64,000 bases of DNA from a virus: positions 1 to 64,000 of the IMG/VR virus record IMGVR_UViG_3300031787_008607; one strand, written 5' to 3'. Position numbers and translations under genes: made by a program. Shown in pieces: positions 8,431 to 17,294 of the stretch (positions within the stretch are counted from its first letter, which is position 1; every line of letters begins with the position of its first letter). A model generated the notes under the pieces. It was not told where the DNA came from, made no database searches, and saw only the letters and a list, made by a program, of their open reading frames with translations.

Positions 8431-10017
8431 ATGACGAAAAATACAAAAATCTATTTACTTTTTGCAATAACCATTATGTCTTTATTCTTTTTTGTTAAAA
8501 CTTCAGTTTTACTTGAGATAACAGACTCGACAAGATTTACAAGAGGTTTGGAATATACTTGTTTCCTATTATTTATTCCTCTTTTTATTTTAATAGTTCG
8601 TGGTATTACTAGTGTTCAGGCTAAAAAACTTGATGAAATGAATAAGTTCATTGATAAGGCGGCTATTATATCGGTTACCGATAGAAAGGGTAGAATAACT
8701 TATGTGAATGAAAAGTTTGAAAAAGTTTCAGGATGGAAACTTAACGAGGTTATTGGTAAAGACCACTCAATAGTTAATTCGGGAACACAACCTGATGGAT
8801 ATTGGGGTAAGATGTATGAAACGGTATTAAAAGGTGAGATATGGAATGACATTGTTTGTAATAAAGCTAAAGATGGTAGTTTATATTATGTTGATACATA
8901 TATAAAGGCAAGATTTGGGACTGATGGTAGATTAGATGGTTTCACCTCTATCAGACAAGATATTACTGATTTAAAGACAAAAGAATTGGATATTAGAAAC
9001 AGAATGAATGCTATTAATCAATCTAATGCGGTGATTGAGTTTGATTTATCAGGGAATATAATTTACGCTAACCAAAACTTTTGTAATGTTATGGGTTATA
9101 CTCTAAAAGAATTAAAGGGAAATCACCACCGTATATTCTGTACGGAAGAATATTCAAAATCAGATGAGTATAAAGAATTTTGGTCTAAGTTAAAAAATGG
9201 AGACTTTGTATCTGCACAATTCAATAGAATTAAAAAAAATGGTGAAGAAATTTGGTTACAGGCAACATATAATCCAATTTTTGACAATAATGGCCAGTCA
9301 GTTAGAGTTATGAAAATTGCGGTAGATATTACCGACAAAGTTTTACAATCAAAAGAGATTGAAAGAAAAAACACTTACTTGGAACATGCTGCTAAGATAC
9401 TAAGACACGACATGCATTCAGGTATTAACACTTACATACCGAGAGGTATTAATTCATTAGAAAGAAGATTAACTCAAGAAGATATCACTAATCTTAAAAT
9501 TGAAGCTCCACTTAAAATGATTAAGGAAGGACTTAAACATTCACAGAAAGTTTACAAAGGTGTTTATGAGTTTACCAATCTTGTTAAGAAAGATGTGGTA
9601 TTAAATAAAGAAGAATGTAACATTAAGGTAATCCTTTCAGATTACTTATCATCAACAGCTTATGTTAGTCAGGTAGTATTAGAAGATAATCTACCTACAA
9701 TTGAAGTTAACGAACCGTTGTTCTGTACTGCGGTAGATAACCTGATTAGAAATGGTTTAAAGTATAACGATTCACCAACAAAGTTTGTTAAGGTATATTC
9801 CGAAGGGGACACCATTTATATTCAAGATAATGGTAGAGGTATTACTCAAGAAGATTTTAATTATTTATCAAAACCTTATACAAGAAAAGAGGGACAGAAA
9901 GAATCAGGAACTGGTTTGGGTCTTAATATCTGTGTTGCTATTTTAGAGGAACATGGGTTTGAGATTACTTGTGAGAAGAATGAAATAGGAACTAAAATGA
10001 AAATTAAATTTAAATGA
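8431..10017 (+). CDS. membrane sensor histidine kinase with two PAS domains
   Basis: 528 aa. Two N-terminal membrane segments (about 8-24 and 43-60), then PAS domains at about 70-190 and 195-310. A phosphoacceptor region reads ILRHDMHSGINTY with His326, and a HATPase domain has the N-box DNLIRNGLKYN, G1 DNGRG and G2 GTGLGLNIC. It should autophosphorylate on His326 and pass phosphate to a receiver, likely the one at 11982. GTATTTAT lies 5 nt before ATG. Its 3' end overlaps the next gene (ATGA). The kinase core is closely similar to that of the gene at 10643. Confidence 0.92.
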   Translation: MTKNTKIYLLFAITIMSLFFFVKTSVLLEITDSTRFTRGLEYTCFLLFIPLFILIVRGITSVQAKKLDEMNKFIDKAAIISVTDRKGRITYVNEKFEKVSGWKLNEVIGKDHSIVNSGTQPDGYWGKMYETVLKGEIWNDIVCNKAKDGSLYYVDTYIKARFGTDGRLDGFTSIRQDITDLKTKELDIRNRMNAINQSNAVIEFDLSGNIIYANQNFCNVMGYTLKELKGNHHRIFCTEEYSKSDEYKEFWSKLKNGDFVSAQFNRIKKNGEEIWLQATYNPIFDNNGQSVRVMKIAVDITDKVLQSKEIERKNTYLEHAAKILRHDMHSGINTYIPRGINSLERRLTQEDITNLKIEAPLKMIKEGLKHSQKVYKGVYEFTNLVKKDVVLNKEECNIKVILSDYLSSTAYVSQVVLEDNLPTIEVNEPLFCTAVDNLIRNGLKYNDSPTKFVKVYSEGDTIYIQDNGRGITQEDFNYLSKPYTRKEGQKESGTGLGLNICVAILEEHGFEITCEKNEIGTKMKIKFK

Positions 10018-10646
10018 AAACACTAATAACCTTAATCTTTTTAATGATTTCTTTTGTTGGTATGGGACAATTAAAATACCCAATTCAAACAATCTATAAG
10101 GGTGACTCTGTTGTTATTTTAACTATTAAACAATCTTTAGATATTAATAAGGCAATTGACACACAAAGAAAAATTATAAGAGAACAGAGTAAGAAAATAG
10201 TAAAACTGAATAAAACAATTGATAGTTTAAGTAGAATAAATGACCGAGTTAATATCGTTATTGATAGTATACAATATATCGCTGATACAACATATAAGTG
10301 GGCGGATGAATTTAATATGGTCATTAGAGAAAGAGCAATAGGGCCATGTTTACTTTATACTATACCTCCTTATAAGAGTGTATTCTTTTTAGACTTAAGT
10401 CGTTATAGAATGTATAGTACAGGATATGGTGAAAAAATTGAGTTAGAATTAATGTCGGATAAACAATATGCCGAGTTTAGAAGATTACAAGATTTATATT
10501 TTGACAGATACTATCCTACTTTAGATTATTATAAAGAGATTGGGTTTAAAGATTTTAACACTGAGATTGAATTATACGAGAAAGCGATTTGGAAGAATAA
10601 AAACATAATGAGGTTAATGATAAAACAAGAAGAAAAGAAAAAATGA
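10014..10646 (+). CDS. exported coiled-coil protein
   Basis: 210 aa. The signal peptide MKTLITLIFLMISFVGMGQ has a typical Bacteroidota ending. Residues 40-85 form a likely coiled coil. The C-terminal half is aromatic and charged with no known domain. It is wedged between two histidine kinases with 4-nt overlaps on both sides, so it may be a periplasmic sensor or partner (inference from context). Confidence 0.7.
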   Translation: MKTLITLIFLMISFVGMGQLKYPIQTIYKGDSVVILTIKQSLDINKAIDTQRKIIREQSKKIVKLNKTIDSLSRINDRVNIVIDSIQYIADTTYKWADEFNMVIRERAIGPCLLYTIPPYKSVFFLDLSRYRMYSTGYGEKIELELMSDKQYAEFRRLQDLYFDRYYPTLDYYKEIGFKDFNTEIELYEKAIWKNKNIMRLMIKQEEKKK

Positions 10647-11965
10647 AAAAGATAATATTATTACTTTCAGTTATCCTTGTAACATCAACTTCATATTCAC
10701 AAGAAGTTAATTATGAAGATACTATCGTTGATGGTATAAACACCACATGGACGGATAATGATTTGGATACTTTACAAGTTGCTGCTATGGGTATACAAGA
10801 AATTGTTACCACTTGGATTGCTCCTGAACCTGAACCAGAACCTGTTGATGTTACTAAACTTTCAGAGGGAGATTTGGCAAGTATTGCTGAGGACGTTAAG
10901 TTCTTGGACGACTTACCAAAGTCATATAATGATTTACCTAAGGAAGATTTAAAAAATGTATTGATTCAAATTGATAACAAGATTGCTAAACTTACTGCTG
11001 AACGAGATTCATTATTGGCTCAAGCGGTTAGAAATGAAGAACTTATTAAATCCAAAGAAAATACAATCGGTTCATTAGGTAAAGAAAAGAATATCATTGG
11101 TTTAACCTTGGAGACAGATAACTTAACAGATGAGAACGGAAACTTAATACATGAGAAAACTGATTTAGAAAAAGAAAGAGAAACCTTAAAGAAATATCTT
11201 TATAGTGCTTTAGTTGTGTTAGCGATAATCGGTTTAATATTGGCAATCGTCCTACAAAGAAAGAGAATACAAGTACAAGATGTTGAGATTGAACAACAAC
11301 TTACTGACATTGCTAAGAAAAATAGTTACTTGGAACATGCTGCAAGAATTATCCGTCACGATATGCACTCTGGTATTAACACATATATGCCGAGAGGTAT
11401 TACTTCATTAGAGAAGAGATTAACGACTGAAGACATCCAAAGATTAAAGATTGAAGGAGCATTGAAGATGGTTAAGGAAGGATTAAGTCATACACAAAGA
11501 GTTTATAAAAGTGTTTATGAGTTTACCAATCTTGTTAAACAAAATGTTGTATTAAATAAATCTGTGGTTAACGCTAAAGATTTGATTTGGAAATACATAT
11601 CACCAAATTCGTATAGTGTTCAAGTTGAAATTTCTGAGTTGGGTGATATGGAAGTTAACGAGACATTATTCTGTAATGCTATTGAAAACTTAATCAAGAA
11701 TGGTTTATCGTATAACGATAGTGAGGTTAAAAAGGTTAAAATATATAACGAAGAAGAATATTTAATTGTTGAGGACAACGGAAGAGGGTTCACACAAAAA
11801 CAATTTGAAAAACATTTAACAAAGTATTCAAAGAAAGCAGATGTTACTGGTGACGAGAAGGGTCTTGGATTGAATATCTGTGTTGCGATATTGGAAGAGC
11901 ATGGTTTTAAATTGAGTTGTGAAAAAATTGAAGGTGGAACCAAAATGAAAATAAAAATAAAATAA
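10643..11965 (+). CDS. sensor histidine kinase with periplasmic coiled coil
   Basis: 440 aa. Signal peptide (1-19), a periplasmic acidic region (APEPEPEPVDV), a long coiled coil (~100-180), one membrane helix (~183-203), then a kinase core: IIRHDMHSGINTY with His239, N-box ENLIKNGLSYN, G1 DNGRG, G2 EKGLGLNIC. The core is a paralogue of the one at 8431 but the input domain differs, so the two kinases probably sense different signals yet share a target. It is followed after 16 nt by a response regulator. Confidence 0.92.
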   Translation: MKKIILLLSVILVTSTSYSQEVNYEDTIVDGINTTWTDNDLDTLQVAAMGIQEIVTTWIAPEPEPEPVDVTKLSEGDLASIAEDVKFLDDLPKSYNDLPKEDLKNVLIQIDNKIAKLTAERDSLLAQAVRNEELIKSKENTIGSLGKEKNIIGLTLETDNLTDENGNLIHEKTDLEKERETLKKYLYSALVVLAIIGLILAIVLQRKRIQVQDVEIEQQLTDIAKKNSYLEHAARIIRHDMHSGINTYMPRGITSLEKRLTTEDIQRLKIEGALKMVKEGLSHTQRVYKSVYEFTNLVKQNVVLNKSVVNAKDLIWKYISPNSYSVQVEISELGDMEVNETLFCNAIENLIKNGLSYNDSEVKKVKIYNEEEYLIVEDNGRGFTQKQFEKHLTKYSKKADVTGDEKGLGLNICVAILEEHGFKLSCEKIEGGTKMKIKIK

Positions 11966-11981
11966 AGAAAAAGAAAAAAAC

Positions 11982-12413
11982 ATGATTGATTCAATTTTGT
12001 TAGTGGATGATGAGGATTTGTTCCACTTGGTATTTGAGGACAGTTGTTCCTTGTTAGACATCACATTGTCATTAAAGAGTTTGAATAGTTCTGATGAGGC
12101 GGCTAAATTATTTGCTGATTGGCAAAAAAATTCAGATGGACGACCTGAGTGTGTGTTCGTTGATTTGAACATTATCGGTTCATCCTTTGATGGTATTGAA
12201 CTTATCCGTAAGGTTAATTTTGAATATGGTAACCATGTGGTTATTGGTATTATATCTTCAAGTAACGAACCTGAAGAACAGGCTAAAGCAATTCAGGCTG
12301 GTGCTCAGTTTTGGATTATCAAGTCAGATGATATTGAACCAAGATTGGAAGATTTCAAAAAAGATTATGAGGGTTACAAAAACAGAACCGCGCCATTCAA
12401 AGTTTATAAATGA
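11982..12413 (+). CDS. stand-alone response regulator receiver
   Basis: 143 aa, CheY-like. Acidic pocket Asp9/Asp10, phosphoacceptor Asp61 (FVDLN), Ser cluster ISSS near 92 and Lys114 (IIKSDD). There is no output domain, so it would act by protein contact or phosphorelay. It is adjacent to two kinases and overlaps the next gene by 4 nt, suggesting the coiled-coil membrane protein at 12410 as a possible output partner. Confidence 0.92.
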   Translation: MIDSILLVDDEDLFHLVFEDSCSLLDITLSLKSLNSSDEAAKLFADWQKNSDGRPECVFVDLNIIGSSFDGIELIRKVNFEYGNHVVIGIISSSNEPEEQAKAIQAGAQFWIIKSDDIEPRLEDFKKDYEGYKNRTAPFKVYK

Positions 12414-13096
12414 TAGTATTAGATAAAAATACAAAGAAGTTATTAATAGAAACTTTTAAGACTAAGAACATTGGTCTTGAAGGTAATATTACTAAATTAA
12501 TAGATGCTCAAGACGACGAGGAGTTCAAGGAGTATCTTAAAACTTGTATTGAAAAAGATACTGCATTAAGAAGAAAACGTTTGGAGATGACTAAAAAAGT
12601 TCAGGTTCAAAATAATGATTTGACAACCTTGAATGAAGAAAATCAAAGAATACTTACTGAACTACAAGAAACATTAGATAGTGTTGAGGAACAGAAAAGT
12701 CAGATTGAATGTCAAAACGCCGAATTAATTACTTGGAAAATGGAGAATGAAAAGATTGGGGCAGAGCTTGTTGAGGCGATGAAACAATCTGAAATGGCAA
12801 GAGTCATCGCTGAGAATGCTAAGAACGAAGCGGAGAACAATTTAGATTTAATACAGAAGAAAACTCAATTTGAGTTGATTAATAATATTGTTAGGGTTGC
12901 TCTTTATGTAATCATAGGTGTTGGAGGAATCACGACTGGAATATATGTTTATTCTATGACAATAGGAATGGATACGGACATCATTGGCTCCACTTGGAGT
13001 AATATGTTTGGTATTCTGTTAACAAATAGTTTCAGTATCGTGGGAACAATACTTGGGGTGAAGTATGGTGCTAATCCTGGCAAGGAAGATAAATAA
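12410..13096 (+). CDS. coiled-coil membrane protein, possible signalling output
   Basis: 228 aa. Residues 60-150 are a continuous coiled coil, then two membrane helices (about 160-180 and 195-215) and a short tail LGVKYGANPGKEDK. There is no enzyme motif. The ATGA overlap with the response regulator implies coupled expression. Domain order suggests a cytoplasmic coil reading the receiver state and a membrane C-terminus; a holin-like role is an alternative. Unproven. Confidence 0.65.
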   Translation: MIVLDKNTKKLLIETFKTKNIGLEGNITKLIDAQDDEEFKEYLKTCIEKDTALRRKRLEMTKKVQVQNNDLTTLNEENQRILTELQETLDSVEEQKSQIECQNAELITWKMENEKIGAELVEAMKQSEMARVIAENAKNEAENNLDLIQKKTQFELINNIVRVALYVIIGVGGITTGIYVYSMTIGMDTDIIGSTWSNMFGILLTNSFSIVGTILGVKYGANPGKEDK

Positions 13097-13113
13097 ACAA
13101 AAAAAATAAAAAA

Positions 13114-13656
13114 ATGAGTAGATTAAAAAAGTTAATTTTCGGTGAAACTCCGTATGTAAAGGTTGAAGATAAAAATAGATTTTATTACATGCTTCAACAG
13201 ATGCAGGCAAACAGATGGAAGATAACAATGATTGTATTGTTCTTATTTTTTTTCATCATTGCTGGTATAAACTCCGCAGTATTTTTCGGTGTATCAATTG
13301 AAGAGAACTGGAAAGAAATGTTATTGATATTGTTCGGAGCATTCGTTGGTAATCTTAACAAGGTTGTTGATTACTGGTTTAACTCTGAGGATAGAGATAA
13401 GATGTTAATCCAAAAGGTTGATGAAGAGGACGGAACAGTATTATCTAATGTTTCAGAATACCCAACAACCCCAAGACCACCACAACCACCAGTTGTTGTA
13501 GTTACACAAGTTAAAGAAGAAACTCCTGTGGTTGTTGAAGAACCAGTTGTTTATGAAGAACCGACAACTTATACTGAACCTGAGGTGTATGAGGAACCAA
13601 TCGTTGAGGAATACCCAACAGAGGAACCTACACAAGAAGGTGAAGAAAACATATAA
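13114..13656 (+). CDS. two-helix membrane protein with Pro/Glu/Val-rich tail
   Basis: 180 aa. Two membrane helices (about 38-58 and 68-86), then FVGNLNKVVDYWFNSEDRDK. The last 70 residues are a low-complexity tail of VVEEP and YEEP repeats. The hydrophobic pair and following WFNS segment resemble small phage holin-like proteins, but no family is certain. It is the last gene of the signalling operon before a strong terminator. Confidence 0.6.
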   Translation: MSRLKKLIFGETPYVKVEDKNRFYYMLQQMQANRWKITMIVLFLFFFIIAGINSAVFFGVSIEENWKEMLLILFGAFVGNLNKVVDYWFNSEDRDKMLIQKVDEEDGTVLSNVSEYPTTPRPPQPPVVVVTQVKEETPVVVEEPVVYEEPTTYTEPEVYEEPIVEEYPTEEPTQEGEENI

Positions 13657-13674
13657 CAAGTTAGCGTATTGTTG

Positions 13675-13704
13675 AAAACCCCACTTGAAAAGGTGGGGTT
13701 TTTG
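13675..13704 (+). terminator. intrinsic terminator of the signalling operon
   Basis: AACCCCAC/GTGGGGTT stem with an 8-nt loop and T-run. Confidence 0.9.
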
Positions 13705-13720
13705 TTTTACATTTGTATCA

Positions 13721-14156
13721 GTTACAAGAGTTCTTTGAAATAAATAAAGAGATAATATTATGGAAACAACTTATTTTGTTTTAGGTGTGCTCACGGTAGT
13801 TGCGGTAATTGTTGCCGGTGTGATTACTTGGGGTTTGCTTATGATTAATAAACAACAAACAGAAATTGGAAATCTGAAAGAAGATATCCAAGGATTAGTG
13901 AGAACAATTTCACAAGAAATAGAAGATACGACTCGTCGTATTGATAGTGAAAGACAATACATTCAATCTGGGGTTAGAGAACATAACGACAGATTGGAAA
14001 GACAAATTACAGATATTTGGAGAGCTATGAAGGATTCTATTTCTGAATCCAACTCATATACTGACAAACGAATTGATAAATTAATTGATACCTATGATAT
14101 CAAGAAAGAAAAAGACCTGTTAAAAGGATAAAATAAACATAAAGAACTCTTGTAAC
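13721..14156. repeat. 16-bp perfect inverted repeat flanking one gene
   Basis: GTTACAAGAGTTCTTT at 13721-13736 and its exact complement AAAGAACTCTTGTAAC at 14141-14156 bracket the gene at 13760-14131. In RNA they could close a ~404-nt loop. They may instead be two copies of a protein-binding site in opposite orientation. Confidence 0.8.
13760..14131 (+). CDS. membrane-anchored coiled-coil protein, 123 aa
   Basis: An N-terminal membrane helix (about residues 5-28) is followed by a long charged helix/coiled coil to the end. The layout is like spanin-type or t-SNARE-like anchors but no family is recognised. The gene is enclosed by the 16-bp inverted repeat. Confidence 0.65.
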   Translation: METTYFVLGVLTVVAVIVAGVITWGLLMINKQQTEIGNLKEDIQGLVRTISQEIEDTTRRIDSERQYIQSGVREHNDRLERQITDIWRAMKDSISESNSYTDKRIDKLIDTYDIKKEKDLLKG

Positions 14157-14172
14157 TTTTAAAAAAAATATT

Positions 14173-14364
14173 ATGAAAACAATTAGAAAAATTCTTTTAG
14201 TATTACCAATCTTAGTAGCCTTATTACTTTTAGTGACTTTAACCATATCAGCATTTACTGGTAATGATATTGAAAACTACTTGGATGTTAAGTGGTGGGG
14301 TCTCTTCCTTTTGGTTGAGATTTGGGCTGAACAAAAATATCAAAAATTAAATGATGGTGAATAA
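14173..14364 (+). CDS. small membrane protein, 63 aa
   Basis: Two hydrophobic segments (8-28 and about 40-52) with a WW motif between them. Unknown function. The 3' end overlaps the methylglyoxal synthase start by 14 nt, suggesting coupling. Confidence 0.55.
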   Translation: MKTIRKILLVLPILVALLLLVTLTISAFTGNDIENYLDVKWWGLFLLVEIWAEQKYQKLNDGE

Positions 14365-14737
14365 GTTAAGGTTTGCGGTCATTGCTCACGACAATAAGAA
14401 GGCGGACATGGTTGCCTTCATCATGAAGAGGTTGGACTTCTTCAAAGATAACGTTGAAATATTTGCAACAGGAACAACTGGTAAACATATTGAGTTTGCA
14501 GGATTGGATGTTATAAGGTTGAAGTCAGGGCCAATGGGTGGTGATGCTCAGATTGCAGCCATGATTGTAGAAAATAAGATTGATTGTGTTATTTTCTTCA
14601 TTGACCCTTTATCGGCTCACCCACACGAAGTTGATGTTCAGATGTTGGTTCGTATCTGTAATGTAACTGACACACCAATTGCTTGTAATTACGCTACGGC
14701 AAGTATGTTGATTAATTATTTTGAAAATCAAAAATAA
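14351..14737 (+). CDS. mgsA: methylglyoxal synthase
   Basis: 128 aa, a near full-length match to the family. It converts dihydroxyacetone phosphate to methylglyoxal plus phosphate (EC 4.2.3.3). Visible family motifs are AVIAHDNKK, ATGTTGKHIE, RLKSGPMGGDAQI with the catalytic Asp, FFIDPLSAHPHEVDV with His, and ACNYATA. Two adjacent Met codons could serve as start. In cells it bypasses lower glycolysis when phosphate is limiting; in a phage it might free phosphate during infection (inference). Confidence 0.93.
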   Translation: MMVNKLRFAVIAHDNKKADMVAFIMKRLDFFKDNVEIFATGTTGKHIEFAGLDVIRLKSGPMGGDAQIAAMIVENKIDCVIFFIDPLSAHPHEVDVQMLVRICNVTDTPIACNYATASMLINYFENQK

Positions 14738-14742
14738 CTTAT

Positions 14743-14750
14743 TATCTTTG
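14743..14750 (+). promoter_or_regulatory. TATCTTTG -7-type element
   Basis: Matches TAnnTTTG and ends 4 nt before the ATG at 14755. Confidence 0.5.
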
Positions 14751-14754
14751 TAGT

Positions 14755-15453
14755 ATGATTTTAAGGATTGAACAAGACATAAAAGGAGTATTCCCAAACA
14801 TTTGGATATGTTCTGACCCGCATTACAACCACAAGAACATTTGTAGAGGAACGACTAATTGGAGAACAACGGATAATGAAATTCCTGTTGACCAAACTCG
14901 TGACTTTGATACGATTGAACGAATGAACCAATCAATCGTCGATGGTATCAATTGGAATGTGGGTCAGGATGACGTATTGATTTGTCTTGGTGACTGGTCT
15001 TTTGGTGGGTTTGAGTTCATCAAACAATTCAGAGATAGAATTGTATGTAAAAATGTTCACCTTGTATTGGGTAACCACGACCACCACATTGAGAGAAACA
15101 GGGAGAATGTTAAATCAATATTCAGTTCGGTTTCAGAATACCTACGAATTGTTGTGATGGAACCTGTGAAGAAAAACGAAGCAAAGCGTCATGAGTTCGT
15201 ATGTATGCACTACCCAATCCAAAGTTGGGACGGGATGAATAAAGGTATTATTCACCTTCACGGACACGTTCACCTACCAAACGGAAGAAAGTTCGGTAAT
15301 GGGAAGAAAATGGATGTTGGGTTTGATGGTCACCCTGAGTTCCGACCTTACAACTTGTTGAGGGAAGTATTACCTTTGATGAAAAACCGTGAGATGTTAT
15401 CGGATATGCCGAATGACCACCACCTTGAAAGATTATTAAACGCTGATAAATAA
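14755..15453 (+). CDS. calcineurin-like metallophosphoesterase
   Basis: 232 aa. Metal-binding motifs are in order: SDPHYNH (res. ~20), LGDWSFGG, GNHDHH and HLHGHVHL. This is the phage/bacterial single-domain phosphoesterase type; the substrate may be a nucleotide or a 2',3'-cyclic phosphate. Its neighbours are RNA-repair genes, which would fit a role in trimming RNA ends, but the substrate is not shown by sequence. Confidence 0.9.
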   Translation: MILRIEQDIKGVFPNIWICSDPHYNHKNICRGTTNWRTTDNEIPVDQTRDFDTIERMNQSIVDGINWNVGQDDVLICLGDWSFGGFEFIKQFRDRIVCKNVHLVLGNHDHHIERNRENVKSIFSSVSEYLRIVVMEPVKKNEAKRHEFVCMHYPIQSWDGMNKGIIHLHGHVHLPNGRKFGNGKKMDVGFDGHPEFRPYNLLREVLPLMKNREMLSDMPNDHHLERLLNADK

Positions 15454-15458
15454 AGATT

Positions 15459-15908
15459 ATGAAAATATATTTGGATGATGTAAGAACACCTGTTGAAAGA
15501 GACTGGCAGGTTGTTAGAACTTTTTATGAACTATCTGATTTAATCCAAAAGGTTGGATTGAATGCTGTTGATGTTATATCATTAGACCACGACTTGGGAG
15601 ATAGTGCTATGAATGAATACCACACAAACGTTTCACCTAATTATAAATTGAGTTATGAAAACATTACTGAAAAAACTGGCTACGATGCTGCGAAGTTCTT
15701 GGTTGACGAATTCTATAAACTAAACCCTGAAAGATTGGAGATGGGTTATTCCAACCGAAAGAGAGAACCAATTAAGTTCCCTGATGTTTATACTCACTCT
15801 GCTAATCCTATTGGTAGTGCTAACATTATGGGTTATATCAATAACTTCTTGATGAATGAGGGTAAACCACAAAATTGTATCAGAGTTCAAATACCACATA
15901 CCGTATGA
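15459..15908 (+). CDS. cyclic-phosphate processing receiver (cREC) protein
   Basis: 149 aa. It begins MKIYLDDVRTP, with VISLDHDLG and a C-terminal VYTHSANPIGSANIMGYI, the signature of cREC domains: receiver-like folds proposed from comparative genomics to process cyclic-phosphate RNA ends. It lacks a classical response-regulator context here and sits near a P-loop kinase and an RNA ligase, supporting the RNA-repair reading. It overlaps the next gene by 4 nt. Confidence 0.8.
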   Translation: MKIYLDDVRTPVERDWQVVRTFYELSDLIQKVGLNAVDVISLDHDLGDSAMNEYHTNVSPNYKLSYENITEKTGYDAAKFLVDEFYKLNPERLEMGYSNRKREPIKFPDVYTHSANPIGSANIMGYINNFLMNEGKPQNCIRVQIPHTV

Positions 15909-16123
15909 CACTAACAAGTAGAATTGAATTAACTATCAATCTTACGATTGACCAACGTCTTGATATCATTAAAAAGATTGACCAACACTTTGACATTTTG
16001 GATTTTGGAATTGGTCCAATACCTGATGATGTTGATGAACAGGACGAGAACATCCATCGTAGGATTGATAGTTTTTACCCAGGACTTCCAAGAACTACAA
16101 AAGTATATTACACAATTAATTAA
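15905..16123 (+). CDS. unknown protein, 72 aa
   Basis: Starts MTLTSRIELTINLTIDQRLD at the ATG overlapping the previous stop (ATGA), chosen over an in-frame start ten codons upstream inside that gene. Acidic, no known domain. Confidence 0.55.
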   Translation: MTLTSRIELTINLTIDQRLDIIKKIDQHFDILDFGIGPIPDDVDEQDENIHRRIDSFYPGLPRTTKVYYTIN

Positions 16124-16124
16124 T

Positions 16125-16295
16125 ATGGGTTATGCAATTTCTATGGTATTTTTTTGGGTATTCCTAATTAGTACTAGTTCACTTTTAGTTATTATTTTTG
16201 GAACTTATTTGTCCAGTAAGACAAAAGGTAGTAGATTTGACAAATGGTGGAGACGCCATATTATTGATGATATACCTGAAGAATTAGAAGATTAA
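16125..16295 (+). CDS. single-pass membrane protein, 56 aa
   Basis: Residues 3-27 form one hydrophobic helix, followed by a basic/aromatic tail (KWWRRH). ATG 16125 comes 2 nt after the previous stop; a longer in-frame extension upstream is only a shadow of the preceding gene. Confidence 0.5.
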   Translation: MGYAISMVFFWVFLISTSSLLVIIFGTYLSSKTKGSRFDKWWRRHIIDDIPEELED

Positions 16296-16298
16296 AAT

Positions 16299-16688
16299 AT
16301 GAAAACATTATATATCGTAAGAGGCATACCAGGAAGTGGTAAAAGCACATTTGCACAATCATTGGATTGTCCTGTATTTGAGGCTGACCAATATTTTATT
16401 GACTCTGAAACAGGTGAATACAAATTTGACGGGTCAAAAATAAAACTGGCTCATAACTGGTGTAAATTACGTGTTGAGCAAAGTATGGAAGATGATTTTC
16501 AAAAGATAGCCGTTTCAAACACATTTACTCAAGAATGGGAAATGGACGCTTACTATGAGTTAGCCAAACAATACGGATACAGAGTTTTTTCACTTATCGT
16601 GGAGAACCGACATGGTGGTGTAAATGAACATGGTGTACCTGAAGACAAGTTAGAATTAATGAAAAACCGTTTTGAAGTGAAACTTTAA
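16299..16688 (+). CDS. P-loop kinase, polynucleotide-kinase-like
   Basis: 129 aa. Walker A GIPGSGKST (res. 9-17), a DQYF acidic motif (~33) and an NTFTQEWE segment, as in the AAA_33/NEDD4BP2-like kinases related to T4 polynucleotide kinase. Likely phosphorylates a nucleic-acid 5' end or nucleoside. It lies between the cREC and RNA ligase genes, consistent with RNA end healing (inference). Confidence 0.8.
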   Translation: MKTLYIVRGIPGSGKSTFAQSLDCPVFEADQYFIDSETGEYKFDGSKIKLAHNWCKLRVEQSMEDDFQKIAVSNTFTQEWEMDAYYELAKQYGYRVFSLIVENRHGGVNEHGVPEDKLELMKNRFEVKL

Positions 16689-16694
16689 CAAACA

Positions 16695-17294
16695 ATGATT
16701 GATAATATTGAATTAATAAAACCATTATTGAACTTTGAAAACGAGGGTGACTTCTATATGCTCTACGTATTCAAACGAAAGAAAGACCAACCTGAAGGTG
16801 AAAGAGACAATCATCAGTCAGTTCGGACTATCAAAACTTATTGTGTTGAAAGTATTGAATACTTGGAGAAACGATACGATGAGATTAAACAACTCTGTGA
16901 GATGTTTAAGGCTCGGGCGTATATCCACGTTCAAAAACAAAACCATAAGGATGTGTCATTGGAAATGATGATTGGACTGGCTGAAAAGATTAAGAACGGA
17001 CAACATAACCAAAAACATTTGTTTGACTCAGTTGTCGGACAGATTAAAACCCATGAGAGTAGATGGATTGTAGATTTGGATACTCAAGATGAAGGTGAAG
17101 TGGTTAGAATAACTAAAGCCATTAATGTTATCAGACCTGAAGGAGATAAGATTAAATGTATCATTCCAACCAAAAATGGTTATCATTTCATTACCGATAG
17201 ATTTGATTCGGAGGTGTTTAAAAAAGTATTTCCTGAAATAGAAATACAAAAAAAGAATCCAACTTTATTATTTTTACCTAATTCATTATGTTAA
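16695..17294 (+). CDS. unknown protein with DLD and GYHF motifs
   Basis: 199 aa. WIVDLDTQDEGE and IPTKNGYHFITDRFD resemble the hDhD and s-x-H motifs of archaeo-eukaryotic primase-like folds, but the match is by eye only. It has no zinc site or membrane segment. It overlaps the next start by 7 nt. Confidence 0.5.
   Translation: MIDNIELIKPLLNFENEGDFYMLYVFKRKKDQPEGERDNHQSVRTIKTYCVESIEYLEKRYDEIKQLCEMFKARAYIHVQKQNHKDVSLEMMIGLAEKIKNGQHNQKHLFDSVVGQIKTHESRWIVDLDTQDEGEVVRITKAINVIRPEGDKIKCIIPTKNGYHFITDRFDSEVFKKVFPEIEIQKKNPTLLFLPNSLC

Noticed and set aside
13721-14156. Insertion sequence defined by the 16-bp inverted repeats
   Set aside because: The enclosed gene is a small coiled-coil membrane protein, not a transposase, and no target-site duplication is seen.
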